DNA from: DATDDB01 sp035260545
Lineage (GTDB): Bacteria; Pseudomonadota; Gammaproteobacteria; Burkholderiales; Gallionellaceae
NCBI GenBank assembly: GCA_035260545.1
Contig: DATFUZ010000113.1
Coordinates: 1-20,838 of the forward strand
Length of the DNA: 20,838 bases
Direction of reading: 5' to 3'
Positions 1-7,194 of this stretch are shown piece after piece (within the stretch, counting starts at the first letter, position 1; each line of letters opens with the position of its first letter). The position numbers were made by a program, and so were the translations under genes. The notes beneath the pieces were generated by a model. It was not told the origin of the DNA and searched no databases. It was given only the letters and a program-made list of their open reading frames with translations.

Positions 1-438
1 GGCGTGCTGTACGACCGGATGCATACACGCAACATCGCGGACTATGGCGGGGTGGCCAACACCATGCCGGTGTTCGCCGCATTCTTCATGCTGTTCGCGA
101 TGGCCAATGTCGGCTTGCCCGGCACCAGCGGCTTCGTCGGCGAATTCATGGTGATACTCGGCGCGGTGAAAGCGAATTTCTGGTATGCCTTTGCGGCGGC
201 ATCCACGCTGATCTGGGGCGCGGCCTACACCCTGTGGATGTACAAGCGCGTCGTCTTCGGCGCGGTCGCCAATCGGGCGGTGGCCGAACTCAAGGACATC
301 ACCGCGCGCGAAATGCTGGTGCTCGGCATCCTGGCCGTGACTGTGCTGGCCATGGGCATCTATCCCGCGCCGTTCGCTGACATCATGCACGTGTCGGTGA
401 ACGACCTGCTGGTGCATGTCGCGCGCCAAAAGTTTTAG
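1..438 (+). CDS. nuoM: NADH-quinone oxidoreductase subunit M, 3' part
   Basis: This is the C-terminal 145 codons of the antiporter-like NuoM subunit of respiratory complex I, an inner-membrane proton-pumping subunit that acts with NuoL and NuoN. The gene is open at the left edge and reads in frame from base 1. The visible part holds hydrophobic helices, including the conserved LPGTSGFVGEF segment, whose Glu sits in a proton channel helix of NuoM proteins. A second helix pair follows and ends in a short tail (VHVARQKF). The stop is TAG at 436-438, 13 bases before nuoN, so both belong to one nuo operon running into the window from the left. The assignment rests on this motif, the hydrophobic profile and the nuoN neighbour. 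Confidence 0.93.
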   Translation, partial: GVLYDRMHTRNIADYGGVANTMPVFAAFFMLFAMANVGLPGTSGFVGEFMVILGAVKANFWYAFAAASTLIWGAAYTLWMYKRVVFGAVANRAVAELKDITAREMLVLGILAVTVLAMGIYPAPFADIMHVSVNDLLVHVARQKF

Positions 439-451
439 CATCGAGGACGAT

Positions 452-1903
452 ATGGCCTACCTCCACTCCCTGTTCCCCGCCGCTGCAGAAATCTTCCTGC
501 TGGTCATGGTCTGCGCGGTGCTGCTTGCCGATCTGTTCTTCCGTAACAAGATCGTCGCCTATGTGCTGTCGCAGACAGCGCTGTTCGGCTGCATCCTGAT
601 CACCCTGTTCACCCATCAGCAGGGCGTGCATTACCTGTTCCACCACATGTTCGTCGGCGACCTGATGTCCGACGTGCTCAAGCTGTTCTCCTACATGGCG
701 GTGTCCATGGTGCTTGCCTATTCGCGCAGCTATCTGCTGGCGCGTGGGCTGTTCACCGGCGAATTCATGGCGCTGTCGCTGTTCGCGCTGCTGGGCATGA
801 TGGTCATGATCTCCGCCAGCCATTTCCTGACGCTGTATCTGGGATTGGAGCTGCTGGCGCTGTCGCTGTACGCCATGGTGGCGCTGCAGCGTGACTCCTC
901 CATCGCAACCGAGGCGGCAATGAAATACTTCATTCTCGGTGCGCTGGCATCGGGCTTGCTGCTGTATGGCATGTCGATGCTATACGGCGCCACCGGCACG
1001 CTGGAGGTGAACGGCGTGGCCGACGCCATTGCGCGCGGCGTGCCGAACAAGGCGCTGCTGGCTTTCGGCCTCGTATTCATCGTATCCGGCCTGGCGTTCA
1101 AAGTGGGCGCCGTGCCTTTCCACATGTGGGTGCCCGACGTCTACCACGGCGCGCCGACAGCGATGACCATGCTAATCGCCACCGCGCCCAAGCTGGCGGC
1201 CTTCGGCTTTACCATGCGCCTGCTGGTGCAGGGTCTGCAGCCGCTGCAAACCGACTGGTCGGGGATGCTGGAGATTCTTGCTGTGCTGTCCATGGGCGTC
1301 GGCAACATCACCGCCATCGCCCAGGGCAACCTCAAGCGCATGCTCGCCTATTCGACCATCTCGCACATGGGTTTCCTGCTGATCGGCGTGCTCACCGGCA
1401 CCCTGCAGGGCTATGGTGCGGCGATGTTCTATGCCGTGGCCTACGTTCTGATGAACCTGGGCGCTTTCGGCATGATCATGCTGCTGTCGCGCGAAGGCTT
1501 CGAAGCCGAAAACCTTACCGACTTCAAAGGCCTGAACCAGCGCAGTCCGTGGCTGGCGTTCATGATGCTGTTGCTGATGTTCTCCCTGGCCGGTGTGCCG
1601 CCGACGGTCGGCTTCTATGCCAAGTTCGCTGTGCTCAGCGCGGCGGTGGTGGCCGGCCACATCCCGCTGGTCATCGTCGCGGTGCTGTTCTCCCTTATTG
1701 GCGCGTTCTACTACCTGCGCATCGTGAAGCTGATGTATTTCGACGCGCCGGAGAGTCACGAACCCATCGCGGCGCAGCCGGAGGGCAGCGTGCTCATCTC
1801 GTTCAACGGCATCGTGGTGCTGCTGCTGGGCGCGTGGCCCGGCCCGGCGGGCCTGATGTCCATGTGCGTGGTGGCGGTGCAGAATTCCCTGATGCTGCAT
1901 TGA
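452..1903 (+). CDS. nuoN: NADH-quinone oxidoreductase subunit N
   Basis: NuoN is an antiporter-like membrane subunit of complex I that couples quinone reduction to proton pumping. The product is 483 residues and almost entirely transmembrane helices. I chose the ATG at 452, with GAGGA (443-447) just upstream. From this start the key charged residues fall at E133 (in GLELLALSLYAM), K217 (GLAFKVGAVPFHMW) and K247 (TAPKLAAFGF), the same numbers as the functional residues of E. coli NuoN; a later Lys is at 391. An in-frame ATG at 416 lies inside nuoM and would add 12 residues, which is less likely. As the usual last gene of the nuo operon it is followed by a short hairpin and an unrelated gene. 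No defect is visible. Confidence 0.96.
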   Translation: MAYLHSLFPAAAEIFLLVMVCAVLLADLFFRNKIVAYVLSQTALFGCILITLFTHQQGVHYLFHHMFVGDLMSDVLKLFSYMAVSMVLAYSRSYLLARGLFTGEFMALSLFALLGMMVMISASHFLTLYLGLELLALSLYAMVALQRDSSIATEAAMKYFILGALASGLLLYGMSMLYGATGTLEVNGVADAIARGVPNKALLAFGLVFIVSGLAFKVGAVPFHMWVPDVYHGAPTAMTMLIATAPKLAAFGFTMRLLVQGLQPLQTDWSGMLEILAVLSMGVGNITAIAQGNLKRMLAYSTISHMGFLLIGVLTGTLQGYGAAMFYAVAYVLMNLGAFGMIMLLSREGFEAENLTDFKGLNQRSPWLAFMMLLLMFSLAGVPPTVGFYAKFAVLSAAVVAGHIPLVIVAVLFSLIGAFYYLRIVKLMYFDAPESHEPIAAQPEGSVLISFNGIVVLLLGAWPGPAGLMSMCVVAVQNSLMLH

Positions 1904-1913
1904 GCGCGGCGGG

Positions 1914-1931
1914 GCGGCTGTCAGCAGCCGC
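1914..1931 (+). terminator. Short hairpin after nuoN
   Basis: A 7-bp perfect stem (GCGGCTG / CAGCCGC) with a TCAG loop lies 10 bases after the nuoN stop. No T-run follows, so it may only weaken transcription or stabilise the 3' end of the nuo message. The NUDIX gene starts 27 bases later and could be read through from nuo. Confidence 0.25.
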
Positions 1932-1958
1932 TGCAAAATCGCTTTGCCGGACGAAAAT

Positions 1959-2504
1959 ATGGATCTGACGGAAACCTGTGTTGATTCAGAGCTGGTCTAT
2001 GACGGCGGCTTTATCAAGGTGCGAAAGGACCGCGCGGCGCTGCCTGACGGGCAGGTCCATACCCGCGAATACGTCATGCATCCCGGCGCCGTGGCCGTGC
2101 TCGCCCTGCTGGATAACGGCAATCTCCTGATGGAACGCCAGTTCCGTTACGCGCCGCGGCGCGAATTCGTCGAGATTCCGGCGGGCAAGATCGATCCCGG
2201 CGAGGACATCCTGGTCTGTGCGCAGCGCGAACTGCTGGAGGAGACCGGCTACATCGCCAGCGAATGGACCCACCTGACCACCGCTTGGCCCTGCATCGGC
2301 TACGCGGACGAGCGCATCGAGTATTTCCTGGCGCGCGGCCTCAGCCACCAGGGACGTCAGCTTGACGATGGCGAATTGCTGGAGGTGTTCGAACTGCCCG
2401 CAGCCGAAGCCGCCGACTGGGTGCGCCGGGGCCGGATCAACGACAGCAAGACCATAGTAGGCCTGTACTGGCTCGAAAAGACCCTGGGCGGCTGGGATAA
2501 ATGA
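1959..2504 (+). CDS. NUDIX hydrolase, ADP-ribose pyrophosphatase type
   Basis: The 181-residue product contains a complete NUDIX box at residues 76-98 (G76-x5-E82-x7-R90-E91-L-x-E94-E95-x-G97), which binds the divalent metal and positions the diphosphate for hydrolysis. The surrounding sequence resembles the NudF/ADP-ribose pyrophosphatase group: an N-terminal strand region with DGGFIKVRKD, REYVMHPGAVAVLAL in the core, and RQFRYAPRREFVEIPAG before the box. The likely reaction is ADP-ribose to AMP plus ribose 5-phosphate, in the cytosol. The ATG at 1959 was preferred; an in-frame TTG at 1944 would add five residues. It lies 55 bases after nuoN, a position seen in several Betaproteobacteria, possibly linking NAD(H) turnover with complex I. 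The substrate is inferred from family resemblance. Confidence 0.85.
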   Translation: MDLTETCVDSELVYDGGFIKVRKDRAALPDGQVHTREYVMHPGAVAVLALLDNGNLLMERQFRYAPRREFVEIPAGKIDPGEDILVCAQRELLEETGYIASEWTHLTTAWPCIGYADERIEYFLARGLSHQGRQLDDGELLEVFELPAAEAADWVRRGRINDSKTIVGLYWLEKTLGGWDK

Positions 2505-2535
2505 ACTCGTGCCATCCGCAGTCTTGCATGCGTCG

Positions 2536-2559
2536 CGGGCAGCCGGCCGCCGGTGCCCG
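2536..2559 (+). terminator. GC hairpin between the NUDIX gene and amtB
   Basis: A ten-pair stem with one bulged G: CGGGCA (2536-2541) and CCGG (2543-2546) pair with CCGG (2550-2553) and TGCCCG (2554-2559) around a 3-base loop. It lies 31 bases after the NUDIX stop and 54 bases before amtB. Only a broken T-rich stretch follows, so it is a candidate terminator for the nuo-NUDIX transcript. I saw no good sigma-54 (TGGCAC-N5-TTGC) or sigma-70 promoter for amtB in 2505-2613. Confidence 0.35.
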
Positions 2560-2613
2560 ACAGTTTCCATCTATTGAGCCGACCGGCTCGTCATCCGACA
2601 TCAAGAGGAACAC

Positions 2614-3843
2614 ATGGAGCAACTGAAAAGCGGCAGCGATGCCCTGTTTATACTGCTGGGCGCGATCATGGTGCTGGCGATGCACGCCGGGTTTGCCTTT
2701 CTGGAACTGGGCACCGTGCGCAAGAAGAACCAGGTCAATGCGCTGGTGAAAATCCTCAGCGATTTCGCCGTCTCCACCGTGGCCTATTTCTTCATCGGCT
2801 ATGCCATTGCCTACGGCATCAGCTTCTACAGCGGCGCCGAGACACTCGCGCAGAAGAACGGCTACGAACTGGTAAAGTTCTTCTTCCTGCTCACCTTCGC
2901 CGCCGCCATTCCTGCCATCGTTTCCGGCGGCGTGGCGGAGCGCGCGCGCTTCAATCCCATGCTGGCCGCGACCTTCTTCCTCGTCGGCTTCGTCTACCCC
3001 TTCTTCGAGGGCATCGCCTGGAATCACCGCTTCGGCGTCCAGCACTGGCTGCTCGGCACCTTCGGCGGCGAATTCCATGATTTCGCCGGGTCGGTGGTCG
3101 TGCACGCCGTCGGCGGCTGGATCGGCCTGGCCGCCGTCTTGCTGCTGGGTGCGCGGCGCGGACGCTACAGCAAGGAGGGCCGCATTGCTGCACATCCGCC
3201 GTCCAGCATTCCCTTCCTGGCGCTGGGCGCCTGGATACTCACGGTGGGCTGGTTCGGCTTCAACGTGATGTCGGCGCAGACCCTGGACAACATGAGCGGC
3301 CTGGTCGCGGTCAATTCGCTGATGGCCATGGTCGGCGGCACCCTGGTTGCCTTGTTCATGGGCAAGAACGATCCGGGCTTCCTGCATAACGGTCCGCTGG
3401 CCGGCCTCGTGGCTATCTGCGCGGGCTCCGACTTGATGCACCCCGTGGGCGCGCTGATCACCGGCGGTGTCGCGGGCGGGCTGTTTGTGGTGATGTTTAC
3501 GCTCACCCAGAACCGCTGGAAAATCGACGACGTGCTCGGCGTGTGGCCGCTGCACGGCCTGTGCGGCGCCTGGGGCGGGGTCGCCGCGGGCATCTTCGGG
3601 CTCAAGGCGTTGGGTGGTATGGGCACCTTTACCGTCGACGGAGTCGTGAACCACGTCAACTTCATGTCGCAATTGCTCGGCACGCTGCTTGGCGTGGGCG
3701 TCGCACTGGCCGGCGGCTTCATCGTCTACGGTGTGATTCGGCAAGTGGTCGGCATCAGGCTGGACCCGGAACAGGAATTCAACGGCGCCGACCTCAGCAT
3801 TCACAAGATCTCCGCAACGCCGGAGCGCGAAGCCGGCTGGTAG
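2614..3843 (+). CDS. amtB: Ammonium transporter, Amt/MEP family
   Basis: An inner-membrane channel that recruits ammonium at the periplasmic face and conducts it into the cell as a trimer. The 409-residue product has about eleven helices. The twin-histidine pore is present: H164 (in DFAGSVVVH, with D156 eight residues before, as in E. coli D160/H168) and H314 (in WPLHGLCGAWGG). The N-terminus begins directly with the first helix, so the cleavable signal peptide of E. coli AmtB is absent. The C-terminal tail (GIRLDPEQEFNGADLSIH) matches the cytosolic tail that contacts PII proteins in other Amt channels, but it continues as KISATPEREAGW. No glnK lies beside it, unlike the common glnK-amtB pair. 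Start: ATG with AAGAGGAA upstream at 2603-2610. A strong hairpin follows, so it is probably transcribed alone. Confidence 0.95.
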   Translation: MEQLKSGSDALFILLGAIMVLAMHAGFAFLELGTVRKKNQVNALVKILSDFAVSTVAYFFIGYAIAYGISFYSGAETLAQKNGYELVKFFFLLTFAAAIPAIVSGGVAERARFNPMLAATFFLVGFVYPFFEGIAWNHRFGVQHWLLGTFGGEFHDFAGSVVVHAVGGWIGLAAVLLLGARRGRYSKEGRIAAHPPSSIPFLALGAWILTVGWFGFNVMSAQTLDNMSGLVAVNSLMAMVGGTLVALFMGKNDPGFLHNGPLAGLVAICAGSDLMHPVGALITGGVAGGLFVVMFTLTQNRWKIDDVLGVWPLHGLCGAWGGVAAGIFGLKALGGMGTFTVDGVVNHVNFMSQLLGTLLGVGVALAGGFIVYGVIRQVVGIRLDPEQEFNGADLSIHKISATPEREAGW

Positions 3844-3850
3844 GGGCGAT

Positions 3851-3878
3851 GCCGGCGCCGCTCGGGGGCGGCGTCGGC
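3851..3878 (+). terminator. Strong hairpin after amtB
   Basis: Eleven paired bases (GCCGGCGCCGC with GCGGCGTCGGC, one G-T pair) around a six-base loop TCGGGG, starting 8 bases after the amtB stop. It is the strongest stem in this intergenic region. No T-run follows, so it may need Rho or may act mainly to protect the 3' end. Confidence 0.4.
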
Positions 3879-4029
3879 CACCGCATGGCGCCATTGCCCG
3901 GCTGCTGGAAGCGGCGCGGTTTCCGCCCGTTTTCCGCTGCGCCGCACCGCGGGTTGCGTGCGCAACCGGCTGATAAGGCTGCATGTTTTTGCTCGCTTGT
4001 TACGGCTCTCGCTTTTCGCGCCAATTCTA

Positions 4030-4035
4030 TATAAT
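4030..4035 (+). promoter_or_regulatory. Putative -10 box of the moaA promoter
   Basis: A perfect TATAAT stands in an AT-rich patch (4020-4050) of otherwise GC-rich DNA, 22 bases before the moaA GTG. No good -35 hexamer lies 16-18 bases upstream; TTGTTA at 3997-4002 is too far away at 27 bases. If used, transcription would begin near 4042 and leave a leader of only about 15 bases. That leaves no room for the long molybdenum-cofactor RNA element found before moaA in some bacteria. Confidence 0.4.
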
Positions 4036-4057
4036 TAGGCCCTTATAAATTCGCCAC

Positions 4058-5047
4058 GTGAGCCGCCCCTTGCAAGACAACTTCGGCAGGAAGATCAGCT
4101 ACCTGCGCCTTTCAGTCACCGACCGGTGCGATTTCCGCTGCTCCTACTGCATGGCGGAAAAGATGGAATTCGTGCCGCGCGACGAGATCCTCTCGCTGGA
4201 GGAATGCCTGCTTGTGGCCCGCACCTTCGTCGCGCTCGGTGTGAGCAAGATCCGGTTGACGGGCGGCGAGCCGCTGGTGCGCAAGGACATAGACTGGCTG
4301 GCGGACCGCCTCGGCAAGGTGGAAGGGCTGCGCGAACTGGTGCTTACCACCAACGGCTCGCAGTTGGCCGGGCAGGCAGCCGCGCTGGCGCGGGCCGGGG
4401 TGCGCCGGGTCAACATCAGCCTCGACAGCCTGTCGGCTGAAACCTTCCGTGGCATTACCCGCACCGGCGATCTGGCCAAGGTGCTGGCCGGCATAGACGC
4501 GGCCATTGCCGCCTGGGGGCCGCGCGGGGTCAAGCTCAATGTTGTGCCGATGCGCGGCGTCAACGACCATGAATTCCCCGGCCTGGTGCAATTCGCGCTC
4601 GACCGCGCGATAGACATCAGCTTCATCGAACAGATGCCGCTGGGCGACACCGTGACTTCGCACGAGGCCTCCTGCGTCAGCAACGAAGTAGTGCTGGCCG
4701 GGCTCAAGGCCGCATTCGAACTGATCCCGAGCGCGGAAACCAGCGGTGGCCCGGCGCGCTACTGGCGCCTGCCCGGCCATGAATCGCGCATCGGCCTGAT
4801 CTCGCCCCACAGCCGGAATTTTTGCGCCGACTGCAACCGCATGCGCGTGACCGCGCGCGGCGAGCTCTTTCCCTGTCTGGGCAACGCCAACATGGTGGAC
4901 CTGCTGCCCGCGGCCCGCGCCGGGAACGAAGGCCGCCTGCGCGAACTGATTCTGCATGCCGTCGCCGCCAAGCCGGAGGCGCACACCTTCGACCTCTCGG
5001 GGCAGGGCGGCAACATCGTGCGCTTCATGTCGCGCACCGGCGGCTAG
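4058..5047 (+). CDS. moaA: GTP 3',8-cyclase (molybdenum cofactor synthesis)
   Basis: MoaA is a radical-SAM enzyme that converts GTP to 3',8-cyclo-7,8-dihydro-GTP, the first step toward molybdopterin. The 329-residue product has the N-terminal 4Fe-4S motif C24-x3-C28-x2-C31 in TDRCDFRCSYC. The second cluster motif is C256-x2-C259-x13-C273 (FCADC...PC). The SAM-binding GGEP appears in RLTGGEPLVRKD, and the protein ends in the conserved Gly-Gly that enters the active site. Start is GTG at 4058 with no clear ribosome binding site. The adjacent FGRKISYLRLS matches the usual MoaA N-terminus, so little is missing. It leads a moaA-mobA-mog run. MoaC, MoaD, MoaE and MoeA must lie elsewhere. Confidence 0.96.
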   Translation: MSRPLQDNFGRKISYLRLSVTDRCDFRCSYCMAEKMEFVPRDEILSLEECLLVARTFVALGVSKIRLTGGEPLVRKDIDWLADRLGKVEGLRELVLTTNGSQLAGQAAALARAGVRRVNISLDSLSAETFRGITRTGDLAKVLAGIDAAIAAWGPRGVKLNVVPMRGVNDHEFPGLVQFALDRAIDISFIEQMPLGDTVTSHEASCVSNEVVLAGLKAAFELIPSAETSGGPARYWRLPGHESRIGLISPHSRNFCADCNRMRVTARGELFPCLGNANMVDLLPAARAGNEGRLRELILHAVAAKPEAHTFDLSGQGGNIVRFMSRTGG

Positions 5048-5064
5048 GCGGAAGCGGCGGCGCC

Positions 5065-5646
5065 ATGGCAGAGGCACTGCCGGTCACCACCGTCATTCTC
5101 GCCGGCGGCCAGGGCAGCCGCATGGGCGGGGACAAGGGCCTGAAGCAACTGCGCGGGCGGCGGCTTGTGGCATGGGTGGTTGCGGCGCTGCAGCCGCAGG
5201 GTACGCAGATCGTGATCAGCGCCAACGATAATGCGGCCGCTTACGCGGATCTGGGCTATCCGGTGATTGCCGATCTGATACCGGGATACGCCGGCCCGCT
5301 GGCCGGCGTGCAGGCCGCCTTGCAATACTGTTCGAATGAATGGGTGGCCAGCGTGCCCTGCGACACCCCGTTTCTGCCGCAAGACCTGATCGCAAGGCTG
5401 CTGGCCGCGGCGGGCGAGGCGGACGCAGCCGTCGCGGTGGTGCGGGGCAGGCGGCAACCGACCATCGCGCTCTATCGCAAGCGGGTACTGCCCGCGCTGA
5501 GCCGCTATCTGGAGAGCGGAGGGCGCAAAGTGGGAGACTGGCTCGCCGCGCTGAACACGCGCGAAGCGGTGTTCGATGACGAACAGGCTTTTTTCAATAT
5601 CAACTCGCTCGAAGAGCTGTCGGCCGCCAACCGGGTGCGTCAGTGA
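5065..5646 (+). CDS. mobA: Molybdenum cofactor guanylyltransferase
   Basis: MobA transfers GMP from GTP to molybdopterin-bound molybdenum, giving the guanine dinucleotide cofactor used by the DMSO reductase family (nitrate reductase, formate dehydrogenase and others). The 193-residue product has the nucleotide-binding loop LAGGQGSRMGGDKGL at 12-26, with R19 and K24, and the metal-binding Asp in VPCDTPFL (D100). The length is close to E. coli MobA. ATG 5065 lies 17 bases after moaA, with a weak GGCGGAAG purine stretch upstream. Longer in-frame extensions run through moaA and were rejected. Co-location with moaA and mog supports the function and implies that the cell makes at least one enzyme needing the bis-guanine-dinucleotide cofactor. 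Confidence 0.93.
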   Translation: MAEALPVTTVILAGGQGSRMGGDKGLKQLRGRRLVAWVVAALQPQGTQIVISANDNAAAYADLGYPVIADLIPGYAGPLAGVQAALQYCSNEWVASVPCDTPFLPQDLIARLLAAAGEADAAVAVVRGRRQPTIALYRKRVLPALSRYLESGGRKVGDWLAALNTREAVFDDEQAFFNINSLEELSAANRVRQ

Positions 5647-5691
5647 GCGGCGCCGGCGCGCGAGGTTGATGCGCGCTGGAGGGGAAAACAG

Positions 5692-6246
5692 ATGACCGAA
5701 GATAACATGCTCAAGATCGGACTCGTGTCCATCAGCGACCGCGCAAGCAGCGGTGTGTACGAAGACGCAGGCCTGCCCGCGCTGGAGGAATGGTTCGCGC
5801 GCGCGCTGACCAGTCCTTGGCAGACCATCAAACGCCTGATCCCTGACGAACAGACCCTGATCGAGGCGCTGCTGATCGAACTCGCAGACATCGAGGGCTG
5901 CCACCTCATTCTAACCACCGGCGGCACCGGTCCTGCGCCGCGCGATGTAACGCCGGAGGCCACGCTGGCGGTTGCGGATAAAGTGCTGCCGGGCTTCGGC
6001 GAGCAGATGCGGGCGGTAAGTCTGAAATACGTTCCCACCGCCATCCTGTCGCGCCAGACCGGCGTGGTGCGGGGCTCCAGCCTCATCCTCAACCTCCCGG
6101 GGCAGCCCAAGGCGATCAAGGAAACGCTGGACGGCGTGTTCGCCGCTGTGCCGTACTGTGTGGATCTGATCGGCGGCCCGTATATCGAAACCAATCCTGA
6201 AATCGTCGCGGCATTCCGTCCCAAGTCCGCCCAGCGTTCCAAGTAG
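5692..6246 (+). CDS. mog: Molybdopterin adenylyltransferase
   Basis: Mog activates molybdopterin by adenylylation so that MoeA can insert molybdate. The 184-residue product follows E. coli Mog closely: LKIGLVSISDRASSGVYEDAG near the N-terminus, TTGGTG (75-80) and RDVTPE (84-89) at the active site, FGEQMR, and the tail VAAFRPKSA. This separates it from the related MoaB. A roughly 11-residue insert of the E. coli protein (before the IFASVPYC-like segment) is missing, which shortens a loop. The ATG at 5692 has a strong GGAGGGG at 5678-5684. A start at the internal Met6 is also possible. It ends the moaA-mobA-mog run. Confidence 0.93.
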   Translation: MTEDNMLKIGLVSISDRASSGVYEDAGLPALEEWFARALTSPWQTIKRLIPDEQTLIEALLIELADIEGCHLILTTGGTGPAPRDVTPEATLAVADKVLPGFGEQMRAVSLKYVPTAILSRQTGVVRGSSLILNLPGQPKAIKETLDGVFAAVPYCVDLIGGPYIETNPEIVAAFRPKSAQRSK

Positions 6247-6546
6247 GCGCGGCATTCATTCCGCGCAGTCCCGGACGCAGCCGGCGGAAAAGCAATTACG
6301 CAAATAGCCGACATGAGATGTACGTGTTTGTACGTGTATCCATAGTCCAGATCCTGATGTTAGATTACCGCGACCTCATGGAATCAGGTGTTGCGCTACG
6401 CGGGAACCGGGCTGGAAGCCATGTGCGGAAAGCGGGCGTCGGGCGCGTACCCTGAATGGGGGCAAAAGGGATAGGATCGCGCTGCGTGCTGCACACGCGT
6501 GCGCAAGATTCGTTGGCGGATATTCACGACTTTCAGGGGTGATGCT
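6247..6546 (+). promoter_or_regulatory. 300-base intergenic region before the response regulator
   Basis: No gene is supported here. It starts with a possible terminator hairpin for mog: GCGCGG (6247-6252) pairs with CCGCGC (6261-6266) around an 8-base loop, with no T-run. It then holds a tandem 9-bp repeat at 6319-6337, annotated separately. The rest has no convincing sigma-70 promoter. Near the end, AGGGG at 6535-6539 is the ribosome binding site of the response regulator. The promoter of that gene most likely lies here. Confidence 0.35.
6319..6337 (+). repeat. Tandem 9-bp direct repeat TGTACGTGT
   Basis: TGTACGTGT occurs twice, at 6319-6327 and 6329-6337, separated by one T, so the period is 10 bp, about one DNA helical turn. 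Both copies contain the palindromic core GTAC/ACGT. Spaced this way upstream of a regulator gene, they could be a tandem operator. No binding protein can be named from the sequence. Confidence 0.45.
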
Positions 6547-7188
6547 ATGAAAGTTAAAGTCTTTCTCGTGGACGACCACAAAATGTTCCGTCAGGCGCTC
6601 AGGCTTTATCTGGAGCGGGAACAGAATCTCGACGTGGCGGGTGAGGCGGCGGATGGCCATGAATTGCTGGCCCTCTCCCGGCAAAGCACGCCCGACGTAG
6701 TATGCATGGACATATCCATGCCCGGGATGGATGGCATAGAGGCGACGCGCCACCTGCTCGCCATGAATGCGGGCGTGAAGGTCATCGGGCTGTCCGGGCA
6801 CTCCGATCCGTATTACGTCATGGAAATGATGAATGCCGGCGCAGCCGGATTCATCACCAAGTCCGAATCGCCGGAAGAGGTGGTGCGCGCGATCAACGTC
6901 GTGCACAACAGCCGGAGGAAATATCTCTGTCCGGAAGTCGCCACCCATGTCGTGGATTCCGTGTTCAGCAGTCCCTCCGAATCGGGGCTTTCCAAACTCA
7001 GCCACCGCGAGTTGCAAGTGCTGCACATGGTGGCGGAAGGACGTTCCTCCATGGCCATCGCCCAGAACCTCAACCTTGCGACGTCGACCGTCGAAGTGCA
7101 CCGGCGCAACATCATGCGCAAGGTCAACCTGCATACCGTGGCCGAACTGACCCGCTATGCAATCCGCAACGGCATCGTCGAAGGCTGA
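6547..7188 (+). CDS. Response regulator, NarL/FixJ family, orphan
   Basis: The 213-residue product has a phospho-receiver domain (about 1-125) with the acidic pair D9/D10, phosphorylation site D55 (VVCMDISMPGMDG), S83 and K105 (GFITKSESPEE). A LuxR-type helix-turn-helix follows at about 148-208, with LSHRELQVLHMVAEG and the recognition segment STVEVHRRNIMRKVN. It should be a DNA-binding two-component output protein in the cytosol. ATG 6547 with AGGGG seven bases upstream is favoured over an in-frame GTG at 6499, because MKVKVFLVDD is the normal start of a receiver domain. No sensor kinase lies next to it, so its partner and targets are unknown. It converges on the ATPase gene, with the two stop codons only 6 bases apart. 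Confidence 0.92.
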   Translation: MKVKVFLVDDHKMFRQALRLYLEREQNLDVAGEAADGHELLALSRQSTPDVVCMDISMPGMDGIEATRHLLAMNAGVKVIGLSGHSDPYYVMEMMNAGAAGFITKSESPEEVVRAINVVHNSRRKYLCPEVATHVVDSVFSSPSESGLSKLSHRELQVLHMVAEGRSSMAIAQNLNLATSTVEVHRRNIMRKVNLHTVAELTRYAIRNGIVEG

Positions 7189-7194
7189 GCACCC

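Noticed and set aside
2505..2613. Possible sigma-54 promoter for amtB (TTGC at 2524-2527)
   Set aside because: The GG element at the required spacing is missing (CATCCG at 2513-2518), so the -24/-12 pattern is not met.
2437..3984. Minus-strand open frame of 515 codons opposite amtB
   Set aside because: Antisense shadow caused by high GC content; the product is rich in His, Gln and Arg without recognisable motifs, while amtB on the plus strand is clear.
6319..6337. Repeat considered as part of a CRISPR or satellite array
   Set aside because: Only two 9-bp units with a one-base spacer; no further copies and no cas genes.
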